From CAIYQJ01 sp963717255 (GTDB lineage Bacteria > Chloroflexota > Limnocylindria > Limnocylindrales > CSP1-4): a stretch of 64,000 bases of DNA. The notes under the pieces were generated by a model. That model ran no database searches and was not told the DNA's origin. It worked only from the letters and a program-made list of their open reading frames with translations. The translations under genes and the position numbers were made by a program. Positions 1-8,421 of the stretch are shown piece after piece. The stretch lies in assembly GCA_963717255.1 (NCBI GenBank), contig CAVQVT010000006.1:186001-250000 (forward strand), read 5' to 3'. Positions within the stretch are counted from its first letter, which is position 1. The number at the start of each line of letters is the position of its first letter.

Positions 1-1065
1 CTTGCCGCGCCGGTAGATGATCGACGACGTCGCCGCGCCCATCCGCATCGCGGTGCGGACCGAGTCCATCGCCACGTTGCCGCCGCCGACGACCGCGACG
101 CGCTGGCCGTGCAGCACCGGCGTATCCGTCCTGCCGGACCAGGCGCCCATGAGGTTCACGCGCGTGAGGTACTCGTTCGCGCTGTAGACGCCCTTGAAGT
201 TCTCGCCCGGGACGTTCATGAACACCGGGAGGCCGGCACCGACCGCGATGAACACCGCGTCGAAGCGCTCTCGCAGCTCGCCGAGTGTCCACGTCTTCCC
301 GATGATCGCGTTCGTCTCGATCTTCGCGCCGCGCGCGACGAGGCGGTCCACCTCCTGCTGGACGATGTCCTTCGGGAGGCGGAACTCCGGGATCCCGTAG
401 ATGAGGACGCCGCCGGGGGCGTGGAAGGCCTCGAAGATCGTCACGTCGTGGCCGAGCGCCGTCAGCTCGCCCGCCGCGGTGAGGCCGGCCGGCCCGGAGC
501 CGACGATGGCGACCTTGCGGCCCGTGGGCTCGTGGACGTCGAGGACCACCGCTCCCTCGTGCGTGTTCGCCCAGTCGGCGACGAAACGCTCGAGCGCGCC
601 GATCGCGACGGCCGGTCCCTTCTTCGCGCGGATGCACCGGCCCTCGCACTGGATCTCCTGGGGGCAGACGCGGCCGGTGACGCACGGGAGCGCGTTGTCC
701 GTGAGCATCGAGCGCGCCGCGCCGCGGACATCCCCCTCCTGGAGGAGCTTGATGAAGCCGGGGATGTCCACCCGGACCGGGCAGCCGTCCATGCACGTCG
801 GGTTCTTGCACTGGAGACACCGGTCCGCTTCGAGGAAGGCGAGCGTCTCCGTGTAGCCGAGGTTGACCTCGGCGAAGTCCCGGGCGCGGACCTCCGCCGG
901 GCGCTCGGGCATGCCGACGCGCTCGATCGCCATCCGTTCCTTGTTGGAGATGGGCCCGGACGTGGGGTCCCCCGGGATGTGCGGGGGGAGGGGAGCGCCG
1001 GCCTCCGCCTGGTGACCGGCGCCTGCACGGGCCGACGGGACGGTCGGCTCGAGCGGTTCGCTCAT
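1..1065 (-). CDS. NfnB / GltD-like NADPH-binding flavoprotein subunit (3' end outside window)
   Basis: The frame reads from ATG at 1065 to the window edge with no stop, so the C-terminus is missing (355 codons visible). It is the glutamate synthase small-subunit fold. An N-terminal iron-sulfur module shows CLQCKNPTCMDGCPV near residue 85 and a second cysteine set (CVTGRVCPQEIQCEGRC). These are followed by the FAD Rossmann motif GSGPAGLTAAGEL near residue 190 and the NADPH motif VVGGGNVAMDS near residue 320. The start overlaps the stop of the upstream gene as ATGA. Pairing with an FNR-type [2Fe-2S] subunit and the absence of a GltB large subunit point to NfnAB/SudAB-type transhydrogenase rather than glutamate synthase. 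That assignment is inference from gene pairing. Confidence 0.88.
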   Translation of the reverse strand, partial: MSEPLEPTVPSARAGAGHQAEAGAPLPPHIPGDPTSGPISNKERMAIERVGMPERPAEVRARDFAEVNLGYTETLAFLEADRCLQCKNPTCMDGCPVRVDIPGFIKLLQEGDVRGAARSMLTDNALPCVTGRVCPQEIQCEGRCIRAKKGPAVAIGALERFVADWANTHEGAVVLDVHEPTGRKVAIVGSGPAGLTAAGELTALGHDVTIFEAFHAPGGVLIYGIPEFRLPKDIVQQEVDRLVARGAKIETNAIIGKTWTLGELRERFDAVFIAVGAGLPVFMNVPGENFKGVYSANEYLTRVNLMGAWSGRTDTPVLHGQRVAVVGGGNVAMDSVRTAMRMGAATSSIIYRRGK

Positions 1066-1982
1066 CGGGACGCCTCCTGCACGGCGGCGGGGCTGCCCGC
1101 GGCTGCGTCCGCGCCGAGCTCGGCCTCGGGCGCAGCGGCCGCCAGCTCCGCCATCTTCCGCACGTGGATCTGCTGGGCGCGCTCCTGCGCGGCCTGCTCG
1201 AAGCTGCGGTACGTCGTGAGGCGGTCGGCGAGCTCCCGGAAGTCGACCTCGTGCCCATCGAACTCCGGGCCGTCCACGCACGCGTAGACGGTCTTCCCGC
1301 CGACCTGGACGCGGCAGCCGCCGCACATCCCGGTGCCGTCGAGCATGATCGCGTTGAGCGAGACGAGGGTCGGCACGTGGTACGGCTGGGTCAGCGCCGA
1401 CACCGCCTTCATCATGGGGACCGGCCCGACCGCGTAGATCTCGTCCACGCCGCCGGCATCGAGCGCGTCCTTCAGGGCGTCCGTGACGAACCCGTGGCGG
1501 CCGTAGCTGCCGTCGTCCGTGCAGACGATGACGTCGCCGTAGCGGCGAAGCTCGTCCTCGAAGATGACCCACTCGCGCGAGCGGCCGCCGATGACGCTCG
1601 TCACACGGACGCCCTTCGCCGCGAGCCCCTGGGCGATCGGGTGGACGACCGCCGTCCCGACGCCGCCGCCGACGCAGATCGCGTGGCCGGACTCGATGAG
1701 CTCGGTGGGGCGGCCGAGGGGGCCGGCGATGTCCGCGATCGACTCGCCGACCTCGAGCGCCACGAGATCGCCGGTGCTCTTGCCGACGGACTGGATGACG
1801 AGGGTGATCGTCCCCGCCTCCCTGTCCCCGTCGGCGATCGTGAGCGGGATGCGCTCCGCCCCCGGGCCCATGTGGACGATGACGAACTGGCCCGGCTGGC
1901 GGATCTCCGCGATCCTGGGGGCCTCGACGACGAGGCGGGTGACGTTGGGCGACAGCTGAGCCTTCTCGCGGACAGGGTGCAT
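1062..1982 (-). CDS. NfnA / SudB-like ferredoxin-NADP+ oxidoreductase subunit alpha
   Basis: 306 residues. The FNR-like FAD domain carries RIPLTIAD near residue 44. The nucleotide-binding domain carries GGGVGTAVVHPIA near 104 and CTDDGSYGRHGFVTD near 154. A C-terminal [2Fe-2S] motif (MCGGCRV and a later Cys in the YACVDGPEF stretch) lies near 223-240. In characterised NfnAB, this subunit passes electrons between NADH, a [2Fe-2S] centre and the GltD-like subunit, coupling NADP+ reduction to ferredoxin oxidation. The stop overlaps the start of the next gene (ATGA), so the two subunits are translationally coupled. GAGGATCCG precedes the ATG. The last 30 residues are an Ala-rich tail. Sulfide dehydrogenase is an alternative annotation for the same family. 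Confidence 0.88.
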   Translation of the reverse strand: MHPVREKAQLSPNVTRLVVEAPRIAEIRQPGQFVIVHMGPGAERIPLTIADGDREAGTITLVIQSVGKSTGDLVALEVGESIADIAGPLGRPTELIESGHAICVGGGVGTAVVHPIAQGLAAKGVRVTSVIGGRSREWVIFEDELRRYGDVIVCTDDGSYGRHGFVTDALKDALDAGGVDEIYAVGPVPMMKAVSALTQPYHVPTLVSLNAIMLDGTGMCGGCRVQVGGKTVYACVDGPEFDGHEVDFRELADRLTTYRSFEQAAQERAQQIHVRKMAELAAAAPEAELGADAAAGSPAAVQEASR

Positions 1983-2126
1983 CGGATCCTCGTGGTGGTG
2001 CGTGTGTGCCGCCTATCGTGCCACCGACGCGCCCGGACGACCTATTCCCTTTTGCGCATACATCTGCGGGCCGAATGTCACTCGGGCGCGAGCGCGGCGC
2101 GGGCGCGAGATGCGCAGCGGGCTGTC

Positions 2127-2651
2127 TCAGGCGGTCTGCGGACGTCCCCGCCAGAAGACGATGACGAACAGGTGGATCGCGCCCATGAACAGGCCGAGCC
2201 CGACCGCCGTGAGGTAGAGCGCCGGCTCCTGGTCAGGGAAGAGACCGAGCACCACGAGGGCGAGGGCGAGGACGAGGGAAGCCGTCGGCAGCCAGAACGT
2301 GGCCGCTGCCCCCACCACCAACAACACCCGTGGCGTGGCGGCAAGGGTCTCGGCGACGTCCGCCCGGTTCTCGGGTGCCCGCCCGTACACGACGATCATG
2401 ATCGCCAGGAGGACGAGGGCCACGAGGCTGCACGCGAGCCAGAGTGCGTGATCGGCGATGTCGTAGCGGCTGACGATGACCGGCGCGAGGGCGACGATCA
2501 CCACCCAGATCGCGATCGTCACCACCCAGCGGATGGAGTTGAACTCGCTCGTCGCCATCGTGGCGCCGCTTCGGACGCTGATGAGCGCCCCAAAGCCCAC
2601 GAACACGCCGGCGATCCCGGCCAGCTGAGCCAACAGATCGGCGTCCTGCAT
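2127..2651 (-). CDS. small integral membrane protein, function unknown
   Basis: 174 residues with about five hydrophobic segments (roughly residues 5-27, 42-60, 69-89, 107-140 and 145-167) and no catalytic motif. I do not recognise the family. A good Shine-Dalgarno (GGGAGGTGAGGGGAC) precedes the ATG at 2651. It lies upstream of and in the same direction as the nfnA gene, with a gap of 144 bases. The N-terminal residues QDADLLAQLAGIAGVFVGFGA look like a re-entrant or first membrane helix rather than a cleaved signal peptide. Confidence 0.75.
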   Translation of the reverse strand: MQDADLLAQLAGIAGVFVGFGALISVRSGATMATSEFNSIRWVVTIAIWVVIVALAPVIVSRYDIADHALWLACSLVALVLLAIMIVVYGRAPENRADVAETLAATPRVLLVVGAAATFWLPTASLVLALALVVLGLFPDQEPALYLTAVGLGLFMGAIHLFVIVFWRGRPQTA

Positions 2652-2822
2652 GTCCCCTCACCTCCCAGGCCGCCGCTGGTCGGCTCGGCGCGGTCCCGGC
2701 GGCCGGTGCGTGGGCCGCGCGTCAGAGCCTGCCGCTCGGCCGGCAGCATGCGCCGGCGGCAAGCCCCGGGCCAGAGTCGGACGGACCTGCAGCCCACCGC
2801 CCGCTCCCCGCGGGCGGCTGCT

Positions 2823-3635
2823 TCAGCCGGCGGTCGGGGCGACGGCGGCGTCCTTCCCCTTCGGCCAGTAGAGCTCCTTCTTCACGTGGAACTCGGGGAA
2901 GCCGCGGTTCATGAGGACGCCCTCGACGTTGAGGATCATCTCCGGGTTGCCGCAGATGTACACCACGGTCCGGTCTGGGCGGAGGCCCAGCTCGCGGCAG
3001 ACGTCGCCGATGACGGCCTCCACGCGCCCGGCGTGGCCGCTCCAGCCTGCGTTCCGGGGGTCCGCCGGCCGACTGACGGTGGGCACGTACCGGACCGGGT
3101 AGGTGCCGTCTCGCTCCCACGCCTCCAGGACATCCCGGTAGCCGAGCTCGTCGGCGTACGAGACGCCGTGCAGCACGACGGTCTTCCGCGGCCTCTTCTG
3201 CGCGAGGGTCTCGCGGATCATCGAGATGAACGGGGCGATGCCGGTACCCGTCGAGACGAACAGGTGCGTCCGCTTGTCGTCCGGCTCCAGCAGGAAGCGG
3301 CCCTTGGGGCCGGTCATCCGCATCTGCTGGCCCACCTGGAGCCGCCAGAGCAGCGTCGTGAACCGGATGATCGGGACGAGCCGGACGTAGAACTCGTAGC
3401 CGTCTGCGGCGTCGGCGGGCGCGGACGCGACGGAGTACGGCCGCTGCCAGAGCTTCTCGTCGGCGAAGACGCCGATCGTCATGTACTGGCCGGGATCGAA
3501 CGGGACCGGCTCCCCGTCCAGGCGGACCTTGAAGTAGGCGAGGGTCTCGGTCTCGTCGTACCGCTCGACGATCCGCGCGTTGTAGCGCTCGTCGGCGGTC
3601 ACGATGACGCGGGCATCCTCGATGGGAAGCGACAT
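2823..3635 (-). CDS. fpr: ferredoxin-NADP+ reductase, bacterial Fpr type
   Basis: 270 residues, the usual size for the family. The FAD-binding motif RPYSVASAP lies near residue 53. The NADP pyrophosphate motif STGTGIAPFISMI lies near 111, followed by LHGVSYADELGYRD and the nicotinamide-side motif YICGNPEMI near 211. The C-terminus ends in a lysine-rich KKELYWPKGKD stretch plus a short tail. The enzyme exchanges electrons between NADPH and ferredoxin or flavodoxin in the cytoplasm. GAGG lies seven bases before the ATG, and a TAGGCT -10-like hexamer lies at 3678-3683 on this strand. It is divergent from PPDK across a 204-base gap and complements the NfnAB pair as a second ferredoxin:NADP(H) route. 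Confidence 0.93.
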   Translation of the reverse strand: MSLPIEDARVIVTADERYNARIVERYDETETLAYFKVRLDGEPVPFDPGQYMTIGVFADEKLWQRPYSVASAPADAADGYEFYVRLVPIIRFTTLLWRLQVGQQMRMTGPKGRFLLEPDDKRTHLFVSTGTGIAPFISMIRETLAQKRPRKTVVLHGVSYADELGYRDVLEAWERDGTYPVRYVPTVSRPADPRNAGWSGHAGRVEAVIGDVCRELGLRPDRTVVYICGNPEMILNVEGVLMNRGFPEFHVKKELYWPKGKDAAVAPTAG

Positions 3636-3747
3636 GTCGTGCCTCGAGAAGGCGCCCGGGCGGGCGGCGACGCCACGAGCCTAGCACCGGCGCGGCGGGG
3701 TCGTCCCGGCCAGCCGGCGCGCCTGCAGTCCGGGAGCGGATGAGGCG

Positions 3748-3753
3748 TAGAAT
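3748..3753 (+). promoter_or_regulatory. -10-like hexamer TAGAAT upstream of ppdK
   Basis: TAGAAT matches five of six bases of the TATAAT consensus, 86 bases before the PPDK start codon in the divergent fpr-ppdK gap. No convincing -35 hexamer lies 16-18 bases upstream. The same TAGAAT/TAGGAT/TAGGCT type of hexamer recurs before several other genes in the window. Confidence 0.4.
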
Positions 3754-3839
3754 GCCGAAGGTCCGTACCAACCGTACCGCAACCGGCCGAACCCGCGCCC
3801 GGCCCAGGGCGCCGCCCCGCGCACGAGGAGTCATCTCCC

Positions 3840-6623
3840 ATGGTCGATGCCGTCCGTTCCCACCATGCCGCCAGGCGCTACATCTTCGCGTGGGGTGGCG
3901 GCCGCGCCGAGGGCGACGGCTCGATGAAGGACCTCCTGGGTGGCAAGGGCGCCGGCCTGGCCGAGATGACGAACGCCGGCCTGCCCGTCCCGCCCGGGTT
4001 CACCATCACGACGCAGGCCTGCAACGACTACTTCGCCGCCGGCAAGACCCTCCCCGAGGGCCTCTGGGACGACGTCGTCGGCGCCGTGAAGGAGGTCGAG
4101 GAGCTCTCGGGCAAGGGCTTCGGCGACCCGGCGAACCCGCTCCTCGTCTCGGTCCGGTCGGGCGCGAAGTTCTCGATGCCCGGGATGATGGACACCGTCC
4201 TCAACCTCGGCCTCAACGAGCAGACCCTCCAGGGGCTCATCGCCCTCACGGGCAACGACCGGTTCGGGTGGGACGCGTACCGCCGCTTCATCGGGATGTT
4301 CGGCCGGATCGTCCTGGGCGTGGACGGCCGGCGGTTCGACGAGCCGCTCGAGGCGATGAAGGTCGCCCGGGGCGTGAAGGCGGACACCGACCTCACGGCC
4401 GACGACCTGCGGGCCCTCGTGGCGACCTACGCGGAGGTCGTGCGGGCCGAGGCGGGCCGCCCGTTCCCGACCGATCCCTACGAGCAGCTCGACCTCGCGA
4501 TCAAGGCGGTCTTCGCCAGCTGGTTCGGCAAGCGCGCGAACGACTACCGCAACAGCCAGAAGATCGCACACGACCTCGGGACCGCGGTGAACGTGGTGAC
4601 GATGGTCTTCGGGAACATGGGCGACGACTCGGGCACGGGCGTCGCGTTCACTCGCGACCCGAACACCGGGGAGGAGGTCCTCTACGGCGAGTACCTCGTC
4701 AACGCCCAGGGCGAGGACGTGGTCGCCGGCATCCGCACGCCGGCCGCGATCAGCCACCTCGCCGACGAGATGCCCGACGCGTACGCCGAGTTCCAGCGGA
4801 TCGCGCAGCGGCTCGAGCGGCATTACCGCGACGTCCAGGACCTCGAGTTCACGATCGAGCGCGGCAAGCTGTACATGCTCCAGACGCGGTCCGCCAAGCG
4901 GACGGCGGCGGCCGCCGTGAAGATCGCGGTCGACATGGTCGCCGAGGGGCTGATCAGCGAGGCCGAGGCGGTCGCCCGGATCGAGCCGACGCAGGTCGAC
5001 CAGCTCCTGCGCGACCAGTTCGACCCCGGTGCCAGGAAGGTAGCGACGCGCATCGCCAAGGGCCTGAACGCGTCGCCGGGCGCGGCCGTCGGCCGCGCCG
5101 TCTTCACCGCCGACGACGCGGTCGCATGGGTCGGGCGCGGCGAGCGCGTCGTGCTCGTGCGCGAGGAGACCGCCCCGGACGACTTCCACGGGATGGCGGT
5201 CGCGCAGGGGATCCTCACGGCTCGCGGCGGCGCGACGTCGCACGCCGCCGTCGTCGCACGCCAGATCGGCAAGCCGTGCGTCGCCGGCTCCGCCGAGCTC
5301 CACGTGGACGCGGATGCGAAGCACGCCCGCTCGAGCGAGACGGGCCTCGAGATCCACGAGGGCGACTGGGTGAGCCTCGACGGCACGACCGGCGAGGTCT
5401 TCGTCGGCGCGATCCCCACCGTCTCCGCGCGGTTCGAGGACCAGCCGGAGCTGCAGGAGATCCTCCGATACGCGGACCGGATCCGCCGGATGGGCGTCTG
5501 GACCAACGCGGACAAGCCCGAGGAGGCGGCCCAGGCGCGCAGCTACGGCGCGCAGGGGATCGGCCTCTGCCGCACCGAGCACATGTTCCGCGAGGGCGAG
5601 CGCCTGGATATCGTCCGCGGGGCGATCCTCGTCGCCGCGAAGGCGACCCGGGCGAAGGAGCGCGTCGCCGCCGGTGAGACGCTCGGTGCCGAGGACGTCG
5701 CGATCGTCGCGCGGTTCGACTCCGCGATGGCGAAGCTCGAGAAGCTCCAGCAGGGCGACTTCGAGGGCATCTTCCGTGCGATGGACGGGCTCCCCGTCGT
5801 CATCCGGCTCATCGACCCGCCGCTCCACGAGTTCCTTCCCAACCACGACGACGTCCTCGAGGAGGTCGTCAGGTTCCGGACCCTCGGCACGTCCGAGTCC
5901 GATCCGGCGTACGCCGCCGCCCGCGAGATGCTCGTCGCAGTGAACTCGATGCGCGAGCAGAACCCGATGCTCGGCCTGCGCGGCTGTCGTCTCGGCCTGA
6001 TGATCCCGGACTTCGTGAAGATCCAGACGCGCGCGATCCTCAATGCGGCGATCGCGGTGAAGAAGGGCGGGGGCCATCCGATCGCCAAGATCATGATCCC
6101 GCTCGTCGGCCACGTGAACGAGCTCGCCGCGGTGCGCGCCCTCCTCGAGGCCGAGGCCCTTGCCGTCGAGGCGGCGGCCGGCGTCGAGGTCGACTACAAG
6201 TTCGGCACGATGATCGAGATCCCGCGCGGCGCACTCACCGCGGACGAGATCGCGACCGAGGCAGCGTTCTTCAGCTTCGGCACGAACGACCTCACGCAGC
6301 TCACGTTCGGATACAGCCGGGACGACGCCGAGGGCGGCTTCCTCCTCAAGTACGTGGAGGACCGGATCCTCCCGGTGAACCCGTTCCAGACGCTCGACGA
6401 CGCGGTCGCCGACCTGATGCGCATCGCCGTGACGAAGGGCCGCTCCACGCGCCCGGACCTCGAGCTGGGGATCTGCGGGGAGCACGGCGGAGACCCGGAC
6501 TCGATCCACAAGTGCGAGCGCATCGGCCTCGACTACGTCTCCTGCTCCCCGTTCCGGGTGCCGGTCGCCCGGCTCGCCGCGGCGCAGGCGGCCCTCACGG
6601 GCGCGGCCGAGCGCGACAAGTAG
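3840..6623 (+). CDS. ppdK: pyruvate, phosphate dikinase
   Basis: 927 residues, slightly longer than the usual ~875-900. It interconverts pyruvate + ATP + Pi and PEP + AMP + PPi. The N-terminal ATP-grasp half begins with KDLLGGKGAGLAEM, typical of PPDK. The swivelling phosphohistidine domain carries GGATSHAAVVARQIGKPC with catalytic His at residue 468. The C-terminal TIM barrel carries the PEP-site motif GICGEHGGDP with Cys at residue 879. GAGGAG lies nine bases before the ATG. With PFOR in the same window it provides a reversible route between acetyl-CoA, pyruvate and PEP. A strong hairpin terminator follows, so it is probably monocistronic. Confidence 0.97.
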   Translation: MVDAVRSHHAARRYIFAWGGGRAEGDGSMKDLLGGKGAGLAEMTNAGLPVPPGFTITTQACNDYFAAGKTLPEGLWDDVVGAVKEVEELSGKGFGDPANPLLVSVRSGAKFSMPGMMDTVLNLGLNEQTLQGLIALTGNDRFGWDAYRRFIGMFGRIVLGVDGRRFDEPLEAMKVARGVKADTDLTADDLRALVATYAEVVRAEAGRPFPTDPYEQLDLAIKAVFASWFGKRANDYRNSQKIAHDLGTAVNVVTMVFGNMGDDSGTGVAFTRDPNTGEEVLYGEYLVNAQGEDVVAGIRTPAAISHLADEMPDAYAEFQRIAQRLERHYRDVQDLEFTIERGKLYMLQTRSAKRTAAAAVKIAVDMVAEGLISEAEAVARIEPTQVDQLLRDQFDPGARKVATRIAKGLNASPGAAVGRAVFTADDAVAWVGRGERVVLVREETAPDDFHGMAVAQGILTARGGATSHAAVVARQIGKPCVAGSAELHVDADAKHARSSETGLEIHEGDWVSLDGTTGEVFVGAIPTVSARFEDQPELQEILRYADRIRRMGVWTNADKPEEAAQARSYGAQGIGLCRTEHMFREGERLDIVRGAILVAAKATRAKERVAAGETLGAEDVAIVARFDSAMAKLEKLQQGDFEGIFRAMDGLPVVIRLIDPPLHEFLPNHDDVLEEVVRFRTLGTSESDPAYAAAREMLVAVNSMREQNPMLGLRGCRLGLMIPDFVKIQTRAILNAAIAVKKGGGHPIAKIMIPLVGHVNELAAVRALLEAEALAVEAAAGVEVDYKFGTMIEIPRGALTADEIATEAAFFSFGTNDLTQLTFGYSRDDAEGGFLLKYVEDRILPVNPFQTLDDAVADLMRIAVTKGRSTRPDLELGICGEHGGDPDSIHKCERIGLDYVSCSPFRVPVARLAAAQAALTGAAERDK

Positions 6624-6690
6624 GCGCGGTCATCGACGCACCGGACGGCCCGCGGGCCGCGAGGCCTGCAGCCGGGTCCCGGACACACGA

Positions 6691-6729
6691 AGAAGAGCCC
6701 CCGGGCCGGCGAGGCCCGGGGGCTCTTCT
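6691..6729 (+). terminator. strong intrinsic terminator after ppdK
   Basis: Perfect 17-bp stem (6691-6707 with 6713-6729) closed by a 5-base loop GGCGA. The stem has a GC-rich core and an AGAAG/CTTCT foot, 68 bases after the PPDK stop. There is no long T-run, as is usual at this GC content. The symmetry would let it work in both directions. Confidence 0.85.
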
Positions 6730-6787
6730 CGTTCCCGGCGGGGACGCCTGCCGAGAACGGCGGGAACGACGGCGTCTCGGAACGCCG

Positions 6788-6958
6788 TCAGGCGATGCGG
6801 AATCCCACGTCCACGCGGATCGGGCGCGCGATCGACACCCCGAGGCCGGACCGCTGAAGGACGCCCTCGCGCCCCTCGGCCTGGCGACGGCGCTCGACGA
6901 TGCCGCGGAACGGCTCCGCGCGGCGGATCGAGTCGATGACGCGGCGTACCCGGTCCAT
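6788..6958 (-). CDS. small hypothetical protein (56 aa)
   Basis: A 56-codon frame on the minus strand, starting ATG at 6958 with GGGAGG seven bases upstream. The product begins MDRVRRVIDSIRRAEPFRG and ends with an amphipathic ARPIRVDVGFRIA strand. It is strongly basic and Arg-rich. I know no family for it. The well-placed ribosome site is the main support. An 8-bp hairpin (GACGGCGT ... ACGCCGTC, about 6769-6790) overlaps its stop codon and may terminate it. Confidence 0.4.
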   Translation of the reverse strand: MDRVRRVIDSIRRAEPFRGIVERRRQAEGREGVLQRSGLGVSIARPIRVDVGFRIA

Positions 6959-7161
6959 CGGTGACCTCCCTGCCCCGGCGCCCTGCGTCGCGGGTCGATG
7001 GGGAGAGCATCGGGCCGGAGCGGTCGCGCGGGAGTGGGCGGCGGTACGTGGCGTGGACGGCGGTAGGTACGCGGGCCGACATCGTCGGATGATGATGGGG
7101 GTGGGGGTCGCCGGCCGACACGACCCCGCCCGGCCGCCGGCGAGGGTACGGTCGGGGCGGA

Positions 7162-7875
7162 TCAGGTCAGGTGGTGCTCCACCGCCCAGAGCGCGACCTG
7201 GGTCCGGCTGGCGAGACCGAGCTTGCCGAGGATGTTGCTGACGTAGGTGCGCGCCGTCCGCTCCGTGATGAAGAGCGCGGCGGCGATCTCCTTGTTGCTC
7301 ATCCCGCGGCCCAGGAGCCGTACGACGTCGCGCTCCCGCTCCGTCAGCTGCTCCGACCCGTCGCCGCCGTCCTTCGGTCGCCGGATCCGCACCGCGAGCA
7401 GCCGCGCCACCGCCGGGTCGAGGGGCATGTTGCCCTCACGGGCGTTCCGGATCGCCGCCGCGACCTCGTCGGCGCTCGCGTCCTTCAGGAGGTAGCCGGC
7501 GGCTCCCGCCTCGAGCGCCGCCGTCACTTTCTCCTCCTCGATGAAGCTCGTCATCGCGACGACCTCGGTCTCCGGGAGCTCCTCGCGGAACCGCGCGATC
7601 GCCGTGATCCCGTCCATCCGGGGCATGAGCAGGTCCATCAGCACGACATCGGGCTCGACGCGACGCGCGACCGCGAGGGCCTCACTCCCGTCGCCGGCCT
7701 CGCCGACGACCTCCACGTCCGGCAGCAGCTCGAGGAAGGCGCGCAGGCCCGTCCGGACGACCGCGTGATCGTCGACGAGCAGGACGCGGATCCGGGTGGT
7801 GGACTGCTCGGTCATGGCCTCTGGTGTCGGCGCGTGGGCCGGAGCGCGGGGCGACATGCCATGCGTGACGGTCAT
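7162..7875 (-). CDS. NarL/FixJ-family response regulator with LuxR-type HTH
   Basis: 237 residues. The receiver domain (about 29-150) keeps the full active site: the acidic pair in VDDH at 35-36, phosphoacceptor Asp 81 in LMDLLMPRMDG, the Thr in AMTSF and Lys in YLLKDA. The C-terminal LuxR/GerE helix-turn-helix (about 170-232) contains LTERERDVVRLLGRGMSNKEIAAAL. It should bind DNA when phosphorylated by the kinase encoded just upstream. I keep the start at 7875 because it overlaps the preceding gene's stop as ATGA. An internal Met 21 is the alternative start. TAGAAT lies 18 bases before the start codon on this strand, so a separate promoter is possible. Confidence 0.93.
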   Translation of the reverse strand: MTVTHGMSPRAPAHAPTPEAMTEQSTTRIRVLLVDDHAVVRTGLRAFLELLPDVEVVGEAGDGSEALAVARRVEPDVVLMDLLMPRMDGITAIARFREELPETEVVAMTSFIEEEKVTAALEAGAAGYLLKDASADEVAAAIRNAREGNMPLDPAVARLLAVRIRRPKDGGDGSEQLTERERDVVRLLGRGMSNKEIAAALFITERTARTYVSNILGKLGLASRTQVALWAVEHHLT

Positions 7876-8330
7876 CGTCCCGCGGACCGCCGGATTCTAG
7901 CATCCGGTCCTGCGGCATCCCCCCGAACGGGCACGCGCGCGAGGCCGTGGATGCTGTCCACGAGGTCCGCGCATCCCGCGGTCGGCGAGACGACCGACAC
8001 GTGGGCGTCCCCGCCGAACGCGTGCTCCAGGGCGCCGGACCATGCGAGGATCACGACGCGCAGGTCCGGCAGGGCGGCGCGGAGGCGCTCGATGAGGGCG
8101 ATGCCGTCGGCCACCTCGGGCAGCCGCGGGTCGATGAGGATCGCGTCGGGCCGGGTGGACGCCGACAGCTCCACCGCTGCCGCCGGATGCGAGGCGCTCC
8201 CCGCGAGCTCGACGGTCGCGTCACACGCGAGGAGGCCGGTGAGCCCGTCCCGGACCCGGCGATCCGCGTTCACGACGAGGACTCGGGGGCGGCGTGGTGC
8301 GCGGCGGCGCGCGTCGGGCTGTTCGCTCAC
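7872..8330 (-). CDS. stand-alone receiver-like protein, degenerate
   Basis: 152 residues from a GTG at 8330 (start chosen because the downstream reading VSEQPDARRR leads straight into the receiver fold; a longer frame back to 8501 would run into the kinase gene). The fold follows CheY: VLVVNADRRVRDGL at the first strand and AILIDPRLPEVADG with the candidate phosphoacceptor Asp 67. The first acidic pair is reduced to NAD. The conserved switch Lys is missing: the expected strand reads SVVSPTAG. It may be a phosphate sink, a pseudo-receiver or a binding adaptor. It sits between the kinase and the LuxR regulator and overlaps the latter by ATGA. Confidence 0.7.
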   Translation of the reverse strand: MSEQPDARRRAPRRPRVLVVNADRRVRDGLTGLLACDATVELAGSASHPAAAVELSASTRPDAILIDPRLPEVADGIALIERLRAALPDLRVVILAWSGALEHAFGGDAHVSVVSPTAGCADLVDSIHGLARVPVRGDAAGPDARIRRSAGR

Positions 8331-8421
8331 GGGATGAGCCTGCCGGGTGCCTCGGGCGACCGCCACGGACGCCCGACGACCGGCTCCATCGTCATTCGAC
8401 GACGTCGCGCGGGCCGGCTCC

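Noticed and set aside
1164..3743. 859-codon plus-strand frame over nfnA, the membrane gene and fpr
   Set aside because: Shadow of three real minus-strand genes; no recognisable domain.
3831..6509. Long open frame (892 codons) antisense to ppdK
   Set aside because: Its translation is Arg/Asp/Glu/Val/His-rich low complexity typical of a high-GC antisense shadow. PPDK on the other strand has all catalytic motifs.
6959..7161. Possible gene or RNA in the 203-base gap before the response-regulator stop
   Set aside because: Only G-rich low-complexity sequence; no start with ribosome site and no strong hairpin.
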